Below are positions 9,058 through 18,435 of a DNA stretch of 36,070 nucleotides, piece by piece (within the stretch, counting starts at the first letter, position 1; each line of letters starts with the position of its first letter). Below the pieces are notes generated by a model that saw only the letters and a program-made list of their open reading frames with translations, was not told the origin of the DNA and did no database searches. Position numbers and translations under genes: made by a program. The DNA is from an uncultured Clostridia bacterium. Its GTDB lineage: Bacteria; Bacillota; Clostridia; Christensenellales; UBA1242. The stretch spans positions 1 through 36,070 of the forward strand of contig CALWPG010000010.1 of the NCBI GenBank assembly GCA_944383375.1. Direction: 5' to 3'.

Positions 9058-10113
9058 ATGATGGAAATATCAGAAGATTTATTGAACAAATTAAAGAGCA
9101 AAAAAAGTGTCAAAATTTTGGCAATTGAATCAAGCTGTGACGAAACAAGTGTAGCAGTGGTTGAAAATGGCAGGAATGTTTTGTCCAATGTAATTGCTTC
9201 ACAAATAGACATTCACACGCGTTTTGGCGGTGTTGTGCCAGAAATAGCATCAAGAAATCATATAACTGCTATATCGAATGTCACAAGACAGGCACTAGAC
9301 CAAGCAAATTGTACACTGGACGATATAGACGCATTTGCGGTCACCTATGGTGCAGGGCTTTTGGGGGCACTTTTGGTGGGTATAAGTTTTGCAAAGGGAC
9401 TTGCCTATATGAAAAATTTGCCACTCATCGCTGTAAGCCATATCAAAGGGCATATTGCCGCAAATTATTTGACACATGAAGATTTAAGACCACCATTTGT
9501 TTGTCTTCTTGTTAGTGGAGGACACACAGCAATACTTGATGTTGTTGACTATACTCACATAAAAGTTATAGGTACCACCATTGATGATGCTGTGGGCGAA
9601 GCATTCGACAAAGTTGCCAGAGTTATTGGACTTGGATACCCTGGTGGGCCAAAAATAGACAAAATTGCGAAGCAGGGAAATGCAAACATTGAATTTCGTC
9701 ACCATAACACAATGGCAAATTCCAATAACTTTAGTTTCAGTGGAATAAAGACCGCCGTTATAAACTATGTTCACAAATGTGAACAAAATAATGAAAAGAT
9801 AAAACAAGAGGATATAGCAGCTAGTTTTCAAAAAGTGGTTACAGATGAACTTGCAAACAAGGCAATAAAGGTTACAAAGAATTTACAAAGAAATCAACTT
9901 GTAATCGCTGGAGGTGTTGGTGCCAACAGTGAATTGCAAAACAAGTTAGGGGTTTTGTGTAAGGAGAACAACATAAAATTGTACTTCCCAAGTTTAAAGC
10001 TTTGTACTGACAATGCTGCAATGATAGGCTCCTATGCCTACTATCAACTCTTAGATAACGGCGAAGTTACAGATCTTGATCTGACAGCAAGCTCTGTTGT
10101 GCCACTAGAATAA
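9058..10113 (+). CDS. tsaD: tRNA N6-adenosine threonylcarbamoyltransferase TsaD
   Basis: The 351-residue product is the ASKHA-fold catalytic subunit that, with TsaB and TsaE, transfers threonylcarbamoyl to A37 of ANN-decoding tRNAs. It shows the nucleotide-binding start LAIESSCDETSVAVV (21-35), the metal ligands H128 and H132 (HIKGH), SGGHT near 155, the GEAFDKVAR segment and the C-terminal CTDNAAMI. AAGGA lies a few bases before the ATG. An N-terminal extension of about 18 residues precedes the family core. It probably shares the prfB transcript. Confidence 0.95.
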   Translation: MMEISEDLLNKLKSKKSVKILAIESSCDETSVAVVENGRNVLSNVIASQIDIHTRFGGVVPEIASRNHITAISNVTRQALDQANCTLDDIDAFAVTYGAGLLGALLVGISFAKGLAYMKNLPLIAVSHIKGHIAANYLTHEDLRPPFVCLLVSGGHTAILDVVDYTHIKVIGTTIDDAVGEAFDKVARVIGLGYPGGPKIDKIAKQGNANIEFRHHNTMANSNNFSFSGIKTAVINYVHKCEQNNEKIKQEDIAASFQKVVTDELANKAIKVTKNLQRNQLVIAGGVGANSELQNKLGVLCKENNIKLYFPSLKLCTDNAAMIGSYAYYQLLDNGEVTDLDLTASSVVPLE

Positions 10114-10117
10114 ACTT

Positions 10118-10447
10118 CTATCTATTAACAAATTTTTTGTATTTATTTCCAAATTCTGCCAGTGCGTCAATAATAGGACGCATTTTTTCACCAAGAGGAG
10201 TCAGTGAATATTCAACTCTCAAAGGAATTTCCGCAAAAATTTCTCTTTTCACCAGCCCATCGTTTTCCATCTGACGAAGGTTTTCAGTCAAGACTTTTGC
10301 ACTGATTCCTTCAATGCCATATTGAAGGTATTTGAATCTTTGCTGTCCCTTGATAAGTTCACGAAGTATAAGTGGCTTCCATTTATTTCCTATTAAGTTT
10401 ACAGTTGTTGCCACAGGACAAGGTGGCAATTCTTCTTTGCTTAACAT
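10118..10447 (-). CDS. HxlR-family winged-helix transcriptional regulator
   Basis: The 109-residue product has the HxlR signature: the N-terminal CPV (Cys10), IGNKWKPLILREL, the ISAKVLTENLRQMENDGLVKR recognition helix and wing, and YSLTPLGEKM. In relatives such as YodB and HypR the N-terminal Cys senses electrophiles or disulfide stress. AAAGGAG precedes the start. It is divergent from the MBL-like gene at 10591, its probable target. It ends only 4 nt past the convergent tsaD with no obvious terminator. Confidence 0.9.
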   Translation of the reverse strand: MLSKEELPPCPVATTVNLIGNKWKPLILRELIKGQQRFKYLQYGIEGISAKVLTENLRQMENDGLVKREIFAEIPLRVEYSLTPLGEKMRPIIDALAEFGNKYKKFVNR

Positions 10448-10470
10448 TGTTATCTCCTTTATTTTAATAT

Positions 10471-10505
10471 ACTTACCAAAAGTTAATTAGGTTACAAAAA
10501 AGTGC
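10471..10505. promoter_or_regulatory. candidate operator between hxlR and MBL-like gene
   Basis: Two related 13-base words, CTTACCAAAAGTT (10472-10484) and GTTACAAAAAAGT (10491-10503), stand in tandem in the divergent intergenic space. They lie upstream of a TATGATACTATAT segment that could hold the -10 of the plus-strand gene. No HxlR consensus can be proved here; the call rests on position and on the repeat. Confidence 0.3.
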
Positions 10506-10590
10506 CTATGCACAATTTATAAGCATTTATGATACTATATCTTAGGCAAACAAAAAAGTCAATAGTTTGCAATTAAAAGGAGATATAATT

Positions 10591-11391
10591 ATGAAAAAAA
10601 CAGATTGCAAAAAAATAAGGTTAAATAAAGGAGATATGGATGTCTACGACTTTGGTGAAATCACACTTCATGCGTATAAAACAAACGATCCACTTTCAGA
10701 TGAAGTTTTCATTGTTGAAAAAAATGGAAGTGGTGTTGTAATTGAGAGTCCATGCTTTTATGACAACATAACTGAACTAGAGGATTATATAAAAAACAAT
10801 AAGTTAAATATTGAGGGTGTTATGATTTCCTACCATGCATCTGGTGCAACATTTTTAAAGGATACAAAAAAGTATGCAACTAAACATGCAGACGATTATG
10901 GCCATAGTGGTGGTGGAAAAACACTGATAGACAATTTTACAAATACTTTTGGCGATATTTTTGATAACAGTATTCACACGACAACAGATTTTCTTGAAAA
11001 CGGTTCAATTAGCATTGCTGGAATTGATTTTGATATAGTTGACACCGATGAAGGCTTTGATATTATAATTCCACAAATAAACTCAATCTACACTCATATG
11101 CTAGGGCATGATTGCCATTCAATCGTGGCAGGAGAAAAACATGCTGACACCCTCATTTCAATTCTTGACGGTTACCTTACAAATAACTTCAATCTTATTC
11201 TAACTTCACATTACACTCCAGAAGATTTGAGCGATGTTAAAACAAAGATAGAATATTTAAAGACACTAAAACAAATACACAAAGAAAGCAAAAATGCCGA
11301 AGATTTCAAACAAAATGTGATAAATAAATTTCCAAATTATAGTGGACTAAATTATTTGGATATGACAACAAATTTCTTTTATATTAATTAA
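10591..11391 (+). CDS. metallo-beta-lactamase-fold protein lacking the usual metal motif
   Basis: The 266-residue product follows the MBL fold in outline: strands around DEVFIVEKNGSGVVIESPCF (about 38-57), a helix, then GVMISYHASGATFL where active members have THxHxDH. Further landmarks are an SIYTHMLGHDCHSI strand and the C-terminal NLILTSHYTPEDLSDV segment with a helix rich in ILDGYL. Only one His survives in the central motif, so two-metal hydrolase chemistry is doubtful. I start at ATG 10591 because AAAAGGAG lies 8-15 bases before it; an upstream TTG (10567) has none. Likely controlled by the divergent HxlR protein, perhaps in electrophile or flavin-linked stress (inference). Confidence 0.6.
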   Translation: MKKTDCKKIRLNKGDMDVYDFGEITLHAYKTNDPLSDEVFIVEKNGSGVVIESPCFYDNITELEDYIKNNKLNIEGVMISYHASGATFLKDTKKYATKHADDYGHSGGGKTLIDNFTNTFGDIFDNSIHTTTDFLENGSISIAGIDFDIVDTDEGFDIIIPQINSIYTHMLGHDCHSIVAGEKHADTLISILDGYLTNNFNLILTSHYTPEDLSDVKTKIEYLKTLKQIHKESKNAEDFKQNVINKFPNYSGLNYLDMTTNFFYIN

Positions 11392-11460
11392 TTGAAAATT
11401 ATTTTAAAAAATATCACCATTTTATTATTACAATTAAAAATAAATTTTTAGGTAAAAGAA

Positions 11461-12252
11461 ATGAAAAAACATGAAATATTAAATAAAATATTAAAAATAT
11501 TGTCAAATTATTTAAAAATAAATATTATTTTTGGAAATAATTATGAAAAAGATAGAATGTTATTAAGAGGAATTTTAAACCAGTGCCTAAATTTAAAAGG
11601 CATTAAAGAAGATTTTTATATTTTGCAAGATAAATTATTAAGATTGGAATTGAATGAAAAAACAATAATTTCAAAAAAAAATTTAAAATTTAAAAATAAC
11701 ATTGCACTATACTTTGGTGATATAACTTTAATTAAATCCGATGCAATTGTAAATGCTGCAAACGATGAATATTTGGGTTGTTTTATTCCATGTCATAATT
11801 CCATAGATAACATAATACAAACCTATGGTGGTTTTCAAATCAGGGATGAGCTTTTAACTTTAAAGTCCTTGCCCGATTATGAAAGACAGTTTGTTAAAGT
11901 AACGAAAGGTTACAATTTACCAAGTAAATATATCTTTCACGTTGCTGGGCCACACATCGTGGACAAAATAACAGAAAATGACAAAAATCATCTTGCAAGA
12001 TGCTACACAGAATGTTTAAACAAAGCAAAAGAAATGAATTTAAAAAGTATCGCGCTATGTTGTATCTCAACAGGTGTTTACAATTTTGATAATGCACTTG
12101 CGTGTGATATAGCAGTAGACACTGTTGAAAAATGGTTGAAAGATAATAAATATGATATAAAAATTATTTTTGATGTTTTTAAAGAGGAAGATTGTATTTT
12201 ATATGAAAGACGATTACAAACAAAGGCTTATAAAAGCAAAAAAATTGATTGA
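11461..12252 (+). CDS. zinc-type macrodomain ADP-ribose hydrolase
   Basis: The 263-residue product has an N-terminal helical part (1-80) and a macrodomain. NIALYFGDITLIKSDAIVNA (about 80-99) is the typical start; GCFIPCHNSIDN at about 107-118 corresponds to the zinc segment GCFxPxHxCIDN of Zn-macrodomains that reverse mono-ADP-ribosylation made by class M sirtuins; ISTGVYNFD matches the phosphate loop. Here the third zinc ligand position is Ser rather than Cys, although an extra Cys stands just before the His. The next gene is a class M sirtuin and overlaps it by 50 nt, so the two form a writer/eraser pair. The first 300 bases are very AT-rich. The ribosome site (AGGTAAAAG) is weak. Confidence 0.85.
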   Translation: MKKHEILNKILKILSNYLKINIIFGNNYEKDRMLLRGILNQCLNLKGIKEDFYILQDKLLRLELNEKTIISKKNLKFKNNIALYFGDITLIKSDAIVNAANDEYLGCFIPCHNSIDNIIQTYGGFQIRDELLTLKSLPDYERQFVKVTKGYNLPSKYIFHVAGPHIVDKITENDKNHLARCYTECLNKAKEMNLKSIALCCISTGVYNFDNALACDIAVDTVEKWLKDNKYDIKIIFDVFKEEDCILYERRLQTKAYKSKKID

Positions 12253-13050
12253 TGAAGCAGATTATATTTTGATCGGAGCAGGAGCGGGGCTGTCCACTGC
12301 TGCTGGCTTTGAATATGCCGGGAAAACTTTTGAAAAATATTTTTCAGACTTTGAGAAAAAGTATGGGTTTAAGGATATGTACTCGGGAGGCTTTTATCCC
12401 TTTGAAAGTTCACAAGAAAAATGGGCATATTGGTCAAGATTTATTATGTAAACAGATATTTGCATAAAACGGTCAACAAACTTTATTCTAAACTTTTTGA
12501 GCTTGTTAAAAATAAAAATTATTTTGTCATCACAATCAATGTCGATCATCAATTTCAACTTGCAGGATTTGACAAAAACAATCTTTTTTACATGCAAGGA
12601 GACTATGGTCTTTTTCAATGTGGCATTCCTTGTCATAGCAAAACCTATGATAACAAAGAAATTGTAATAAAGATGTTGCATCAGCAAAAGGATATGAAAA
12701 TTCCAAACAGTCTAATTCCCAAATGCCCAGTGTGCGGAAATGAAATGTCAATGAACTTACGTACAGATAGCACTTTTGTGGAAGACGAAGGGTGGCATTT
12801 GCAGGCCAAAGCATATTCAGACTTTATACAAAAATCTAAAGACAAAAAACTTTTACTCATAGATTTGGGAGTGGGTTACAACACCCCAGCGATAATAAGA
12901 TTTCCATTTGAAAAAATGACAGGCATGAACAAAAGCACTCATCTTATTCGCATAAATAAAGATTATGCTTTTTGTAGTGATAAAATTAAAGATAAAACAA
13001 TTTTGTTTTCTGAGGACATATCCGATGTTTTGGATGATCTTTTGAAATAG
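12203..13050 (+). pseudogene. class M sirtuin (SirTM-like), single frameshift
   Basis: The reading frame from ATG 12203 encodes GAGAGLSTAAGFEYAG (NAD-binding) and QEKWAYWSRFI, then hits TAA at 12449. The remainder continues in the next frame: YVNRYLHKT, ITINVDHQFQLAGFD, YMQGDYGLFQC, two Cys pairs (CGIPC and CPVC) and a Rossmann end. Restoring one base near 12443-12447 joins SRFI and YVNRYL as in intact relatives. Gln in YMQGDYGL occupies the place of the usual catalytic His, typical of SirTM enzymes that ADP-ribosylate lipoylated carrier proteins rather than deacylate. The lipoyl carrier and ligase genes usually seen in this operon are not in the window. A sequence error is possible. Confidence 0.85.
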
Positions 13051-13063
13051 TTAGGATAATCAT

Positions 13064-13092
13064 TTTGTGTGTAATTTAATTTATGCTAAAAT
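13064..13092 (+). promoter_or_regulatory. promoter of HAD hydrolase gene
   Basis: TTGTGT (13064-13069), a 17-bp spacer and TAAAAT (13087-13092) with an extended TGC. The start codon lies 20 nt downstream. Confidence 0.5.
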
Positions 13093-13111
13093 CACCGTTA
13101 AGGGAGCGATT

Positions 13112-13786
13112 ATGATAAAAGCAATATTATTTGATTTAGATAACACACTTCTTCCTATGGATGAAGAAAAATTTACCAAAGGATATTTTGGACTACTGGC
13201 TAAAAAACTTTTGCCTTTTGGATATGAAAGTGAAACGTTAATCAGCACAGTTTGGGCGGGAACAAAGGCTATGATTAAAAATGATGGAACAAAGACAAAT
13301 GAACAAGTTTTTTGGGAAGTTTTTGAAAAACAATATGGCGAAAAGAGCATAAAGGACAAAAAGATATTTGATGAATTTTATGAAAAGGACTTTCCTCAAA
13401 CAAAAATTTATTGTCAAGAAAACCCACATGCAAAAGATATTATAGAGTTGGTAAAAAGTAAAAATATAAAAGTTATTCTTTCTTCAAATCCTGTTTTCCC
13501 AAAAGTTGCAATGCTAACAAGGCTTTCATATGTTGGACTTAGGGAAAGCGATTTTGAATATATCACAAGTTATGAAAACTCATGTTACTGTAAACCAAAT
13601 CCGAAATATTTTGAAGAGATTTTGCAAAAAAACAATTTAAAACCAGACGAAGTCGTATTCTTTGGCAATAGCCAACAAGAGGATATTATTCCAGCCTCAT
13701 CTTGTGGAATTAAAGCTTATCTTGTTGACAAAAATCCACTGTCTTATGATGTTATGAAAGATGTCATAAATTCTTTAAAAATTTAA
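13112..13786 (+). CDS. HAD-superfamily hydrolase
   Basis: The 224-residue product is a soluble HAD phosphatase. Motif I is DLDNT with Asp8 and Asp10, motif II is LSSNP (about 126), motif III is CKPNP (about 160) and motif IV is FFGNSQQEDI. A helical cap (about 15-85) makes it a C1-type member, near phosphoglycolate-phosphatase-like or HAD-IA proteins; the substrate cannot be predicted. AAGGGAG lies before ATG 13112, which fits the family start MIKAILFDLD better than the in-frame ATG at 13067. It has its own promoter and terminator. Confidence 0.85.
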   Translation: MIKAILFDLDNTLLPMDEEKFTKGYFGLLAKKLLPFGYESETLISTVWAGTKAMIKNDGTKTNEQVFWEVFEKQYGEKSIKDKKIFDEFYEKDFPQTKIYCQENPHAKDIIELVKSKNIKVILSSNPVFPKVAMLTRLSYVGLRESDFEYITSYENSCYCKPNPKYFEEILQKNNLKPDEVVFFGNSQQEDIIPASSCGIKAYLVDKNPLSYDVMKDVINSLKI

Positions 13787-13813
13787 AAAAATCACTTTTA
13801 TTGTGATTTTTTT
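13785..13813 (+). terminator. intrinsic terminator of HAD gene
   Basis: AAAAAATCAC (13785-13794) pairs with GTGATTTTTT (from 13803), a 7-nt loop between them, ending in a T run. Confidence 0.85.
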
Positions 13814-13932
13814 ATTTAATATGTTATGTTAAGCTTAATCTCATGAACTCTGCTTGATTAAATTTATATAAAAGTGATATTCTAGATCTAAGTAGTGTTT
13901 TCTACCAAATGTAAATTAAATTCAACTAATGG

Positions 13933-13960
13933 TTGAGAACAAAATAACATTAAATATGAT
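13933..13960 (+). promoter_or_regulatory. promoter of the HTH-protease gene
   Basis: TTGAGA (13933-13938), 16 bp, then TATGAT (13955-13960). A TAGGAGGAG ribosome site begins 11 nt later, so the untranslated leader is short. Confidence 0.5.
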
Positions 13961-13983
13961 ATTATTTGCATAGGAGGAGTTCT

Positions 13984-16900
13984 TTGAAGCATTACGGAAA
14001 AGTAATTTCAAATTTAAGAAGAAAGTGCAATATGACGCAACAACAATTGGGAGAGAAATTAAATGTGTCATATCAGGCCGTTTCGAAATGGGAGAATGAT
14101 ATTTCAGAACCAGATCTTTCCACCATTGAAAAGATGGTGGAGATCTTTGATATTTCCATGTCTGATTTTTTTGAAATGGCAAAAGATCCAGAGCATTCAG
14201 ATGGCAAAACTTTACCAGAAGTTGTTGAATCTAAAAAAGTAAGTGACACTAAAAAAAGTTTGATACAATCCAAGCCTTGGTATTTAGCTATAGGTCTTGG
14301 TGTTTTAATCGTAATTTTTGCACTTTGTGCCTTTTTAATTCCGGTAAAATATTCAAGCAGTGAAATATATTCAATGGTCGATCCCTCTGTCTTTTGTATA
14401 ACAGCCGAAGGAAGTTTCGGACAGTCTGCAGGTTCGGGATTTTTTATAAACAACAAAGGTCTGGCTGTGACAAATTATCATGTGATAAAAAATTGCACCA
14501 GTGGCAAAGTACAACTAAGCAATGGTGAAACATATGACATACTTAAAATTGTTGGTTGTGATGAGGACAAAGACATAGCCATTATACAAATAGATATTGA
14601 AAGTTCAAAAAGTGCAAAGATTGGCGATAGCAACAAGATTAAAGTTGGTGATGTCGTGTATGCCATTGGTTATCCAGAATCATTTCAATTAGGAAGCGCA
14701 AATAGTACATTCACGCAAGGTATTATTTCAAAAGTTTCATATACATACGAAGACAACACCTACATCCAGACCACAGTGGATATGACTCGAGGCAACAGTG
14801 GAGGCGTGCTTTTAAACAGCCAAGGTGAGGTCATTGGGATAACGACAATGATGCTCACGGATGGCATTGTAGATTATATGAATATGGCCATTCCTATAAA
14901 TAGAGTTGATGAGGTGGAGCACGATTTAAACATGTCCTTATTGGACTATTATGAAAGGAACAAGGTCTTTTATTTTTACAGCGATGGTCAAGTTATTCAT
15001 AGTTTGAACTTCATAAGAGGAGACATGATCAAAAAAATAGATGATCCGACAAAATTGGGTTATATTTTTGAGGGCTGGTATGAGACTTCCGAGTATACAA
15101 AAGAATTTGATTTTGATTCCCCAGTTTATGATAAAACCCAATGTTTCGCAAAGTGGACTCCAATTTCTTATACTATTAAATTTAATGCCAATGGTGGTAC
15201 GGGAGAAATGTCCGATGTTGTCGCAACTTATGACCAAGCCCTTACTTTGCCATCGTTGACCTTCAGCAACCCTCATCATAACTTTGTAAAGTGGGAAAGA
15301 CAGGATAATAAACAAGCATATTCTAACAACCAAAGTATATTTAATTTAACAACTCAAGATAAAGCAATAATTATTCTAGATGCAATATGGGAGATTCAAA
15401 AATATACCATCATATTTGATGGAAACAATGCCCAAAGTGGAGAAATGAGCAATTTGGTTTTGGAGTACGACCAAGTCATAGATCTGCCAAAAAATCAATA
15501 TGAAAAACAAGGATACATTTTTGAGGGATGGACTTATGACGACAAGGTGTACCAAGACATGCAGGAAGTTTCAAAACTTTGTGAAACAGAGGGCACAATA
15601 ACGCTCACTGCCAAGTGGCAGCCTATTAGCTATGTGGTAAGATATGAGTTTGAGGGTCAGTCAAGCTATGAGCAAACTTTTTACTATGATCAACCACAAA
15701 GCCTTTTGCCTGCTACTTTTGAAAAACCATACCATACCTTTACATATTGGTATTGTGAATCAGAAAGACTGAAATTTGACGATCAAGTACAAATCTTTAA
15801 TTTGACATCAACTCAAGGAGAGGTTTTTATCTTTACAGCAAATTTTAGAGAAAACATTTACACCGTACGTTACAACCCATCAACTGAGGTGGATTTGAAC
15901 AATTGCGTGGAAGTACAATTAAAGTATTCGCAAGAGATTCAATCGCGGGCTTGTATGTTTACAAAACTGGGTTACAACTTTTCACATTGGGTGGATGAAT
16001 ATGGCAATATTTATGAACGTTCAATGCAATATATTGATGGTAAATATGTTGAGGTGGGAACACCAATAAGTAAACTCACGCCTGTAGATCAAGATGTTGT
16101 GGATTTCTTTGCAGTATGGGAAATGGTTACATATAAAGTGTTTTATAGATATAAGCTAAAAAGTGGAACAAAAGATGTCGAATTGGGGACATTTGCCTAT
16201 GAAGACGAAATTGTTTTGTTGCAGCCACAATATATTGATGATGGTTATGAATTTGAGTATTGGCTACTTCGGCCAAATTGGGAAACTGCAATGCCAGGTG
16301 ATGTAGTTTCTCGGTTATCAACCCAAAACACCTATGACGCATACATTGAGGCTGTGTACAAACCAAAGCTTTACACCATCAACTTTGATGGCAATGGTGC
16401 AACCAAAGGTGAAATGCAACCTGTTGAGGCAACATTTGACAGTGAGGTCACATTGCCACAAAATGAATTTATCAAAGATGGATACACATTCTATGGTTGG
16501 AAGTATGAAGATCAAATTTACACGACAAACAACATTGGAATACCAATTAGCACCTATGCCGAGAGTATAACACTCACAGCTGTTTGGCTAGACAATTTAA
16601 AAGGTGAGGGTACATTTTCAAATCCTTATACTATTTCTACAATTGAAGATATAAATCAATTCTTTAAACTCTCACAAATTCACCAATTCAAAAATAGTCA
16701 TGTCGTATTACAAAACGACATAGATTGCAGCTTTGCCAAACTACCTTCAACCAATTTTGCAGGTGTTTTTGATGGGAAGGGGCACAAACTCATAAACGTG
16801 GACTATCAGGATGGAACATTATTTCAGGAAAACAGTGGCGTTATTTTGAATTTTGGCATTGAAAATTTGAAAATTGATTTAGTCAATGAAAACGACAGTG

Positions 16901-18435
16901 TCTATGTATATGGGTTAGCCAAACTCAATAAAGGATATATCTCACGTTGTCATGTCAAAGGGGATATAACCGTGAGCAGTACGGGTAGTGTGTATATATA
17001 TGGATTTGTTGGAAGCAACGCATCAATAGGTGCTCAAAGACAAATTGAATATTGTTTTGCAAATTTGAGTGTGAATATTTCCTCAGATTCCGATATAGAC
17101 ACTTGTTTGGTCTATGGATTTGCTGGAGGGAGTAATTACAATGTGGATTATAATTACAGTGTACTATCCTTAACTGCAAATTTAAAAATTGTTAACAATC
17201 TTATCGTAAATGCCTATGGCTCAAAGAACGACCATAGTTTCGCAAAGGCAAATATTGATGTGAGTGTGGATAATGCCAATAATTATAATTTCTCGCAAAC
17301 TGCTACTTATTATTCAGATGATAGCTATATCAAGGTTTTGATTGGTGGGAAATCAGTTCCAAAACTTGTTGAAAAAGTCACGGCACTTTCAAATTTGACA
17401 AACAAACAATGGATGGAAGAAAACTTGTTTGATGTGTCGGGTGCATGGATTTATGATTCCATTAATTTTCCAATGCCAAGTTACACCTTCCAAAAGGTGA
17501 TTGAAACGCAAGAACAATTTATTTCTCTTAACAATGGAGTTTTAGTTGGTGACTATATATTAAATTGCGACATTGATCTAAGTGAAAATAACAATTTTAG
17601 GATTGCAGCAAACTATGGCTCATTTGATGGAAATGGACACGTGATTAAAAATTACTCTTTAACAGAAAATGACTATAAAAATAACTATGGTCTGTTTGAA
17701 AAAAATTTTGGCACAATTAAAAATTTGGGTGTAGACAATTTACTTTTTGATCTACATTTCAGAGATCTTGCTGTGAATGTGGCAGGACTTGTTGTTGAAA
17801 ACTGGGGCACTGTCAATGCTTGTTTTGTTAGAGGAGATATTGAGGCATTATCAATCGACAGCGACTGTATAGTGGGTGGAATTGTTGCCATTTCAAGATC
17901 AGGAGAAGTTTTGAACAGCTATTCAGACGTTTCGGTTTATGCAAGTGCAACATCTGGAGCATATTCCGATGTAAAGGCAAATGCATATTCAGGTGGAATA
18001 ATAGCGATTGGAGAGGGAGAAGTTGAAAATTGCTATAGTGTAAAAGACGTGGTCACATATGCTCATTATGCAAATGGAACATTGTTTTCCGCCTATGGAA
18101 TTTCAGGCGCAGATGGAATTGTGAAAAATAGTTTTGTCTTGTCCAATGTAGCAGTTTCAGAATATAATTCCAGTGGTAAATACCAAGCTGGTGGAATAAG
18201 CAAAGAGTTCGAAAATTCCTTCGCCTATGAATGGCAAACTGTGACGGTCATAGAAGAGGACCTGTCTTTTGGCGACAAGTCGTATGATGAATTTTGTTCT
18301 TTGGTATTCCTTGAAGCACTTGATTTTGAGCAGTTTGTCTCAAAGGAAAATTTATTGCAAAATGAAAATGCAGTTTGGGTGATAACTGAAACTGATTTGC
18401 CAAAATTATGGTTTGAAGAAGAGGGAAATTTATGA
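13984..18435 (+). CDS. XRE-HTH, membrane, trypsin-like protease, B-repeat and beta-helix fusion
   Basis: The 1483-residue product begins at TTG 13984 (AGGAGG 6 nt before). Order of parts: XRE helix-turn-helix (about 3-57, MTQQQLGEKLNVSYQAVSKWE); linker; one membrane helix (about 99-121); S1C/DegP-like serine protease with His166 (TNYHV), Asp197 (DKDIAII) and Ser272 (RGNSGG); about seven InlB-type B repeats (about 329-870, each ending in a W motif such as AKW or AVW, with GYxFxGW); then a GLUG-like right-handed beta-helix region (about 876-1483). No PDZ domain is evident. The HTH would sit in the cytoplasm and the protease and repeats outside. This could be a membrane-tethered transcription factor coupled to an envelope protease; that function is inference. 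The frame is free of lesions over 4.45 kb. It overlaps the next gene by 4 nt. Confidence 0.88.
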   Translation: MKHYGKVISNLRRKCNMTQQQLGEKLNVSYQAVSKWENDISEPDLSTIEKMVEIFDISMSDFFEMAKDPEHSDGKTLPEVVESKKVSDTKKSLIQSKPWYLAIGLGVLIVIFALCAFLIPVKYSSSEIYSMVDPSVFCITAEGSFGQSAGSGFFINNKGLAVTNYHVIKNCTSGKVQLSNGETYDILKIVGCDEDKDIAIIQIDIESSKSAKIGDSNKIKVGDVVYAIGYPESFQLGSANSTFTQGIISKVSYTYEDNTYIQTTVDMTRGNSGGVLLNSQGEVIGITTMMLTDGIVDYMNMAIPINRVDEVEHDLNMSLLDYYERNKVFYFYSDGQVIHSLNFIRGDMIKKIDDPTKLGYIFEGWYETSEYTKEFDFDSPVYDKTQCFAKWTPISYTIKFNANGGTGEMSDVVATYDQALTLPSLTFSNPHHNFVKWERQDNKQAYSNNQSIFNLTTQDKAIIILDAIWEIQKYTIIFDGNNAQSGEMSNLVLEYDQVIDLPKNQYEKQGYIFEGWTYDDKVYQDMQEVSKLCETEGTITLTAKWQPISYVVRYEFEGQSSYEQTFYYDQPQSLLPATFEKPYHTFTYWYCESERLKFDDQVQIFNLTSTQGEVFIFTANFRENIYTVRYNPSTEVDLNNCVEVQLKYSQEIQSRACMFTKLGYNFSHWVDEYGNIYERSMQYIDGKYVEVGTPISKLTPVDQDVVDFFAVWEMVTYKVFYRYKLKSGTKDVELGTFAYEDEIVLLQPQYIDDGYEFEYWLLRPNWETAMPGDVVSRLSTQNTYDAYIEAVYKPKLYTINFDGNGATKGEMQPVEATFDSEVTLPQNEFIKDGYTFYGWKYEDQIYTTNNIGIPISTYAESITLTAVWLDNLKGEGTFSNPYTISTIEDINQFFKLSQIHQFKNSHVVLQNDIDCSFAKLPSTNFAGVFDGKGHKLINVDYQDGTLFQENSGVILNFGIENLKIDLVNENDSVYVYGLAKLNKGYISRCHVKGDITVSSTGSVYIYGFVGSNASIGAQRQIEYCFANLSVNISSDSDIDTCLVYGFAGGSNYNVDYNYSVLSLTANLKIVNNLIVNAYGSKNDHSFAKANIDVSVDNANNYNFSQTATYYSDDSYIKVLIGGKSVPKLVEKVTALSNLTNKQWMEENLFDVSGAWIYDSINFPMPSYTFQKVIETQEQFISLNNGVLVGDYILNCDIDLSENNNFRIAANYGSFDGNGHVIKNYSLTENDYKNNYGLFEKNFGTIKNLGVDNLLFDLHFRDLAVNVAGLVVENWGTVNACFVRGDIEALSIDSDCIVGGIVAISRSGEVLNSYSDVSVYASATSGAYSDVKANAYSGGIIAIGEGEVENCYSVKDVVTYAHYANGTLFSAYGISGADGIVKNSFVLSNVAVSEYNSSGKYQAGGISKEFENSFAYEWQTVTVIEEDLSFGDKSYDEFCSLVFLEALDFEQFVSKENLLQNENAVWVITETDLPKLWFEEEGNL

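Noticed and set aside
12394-12814. Minus-strand frames opposite the sirtuin
   Set aside because: They overlap each other and conserved sirtuin motifs on the plus strand, and show no features of their own.
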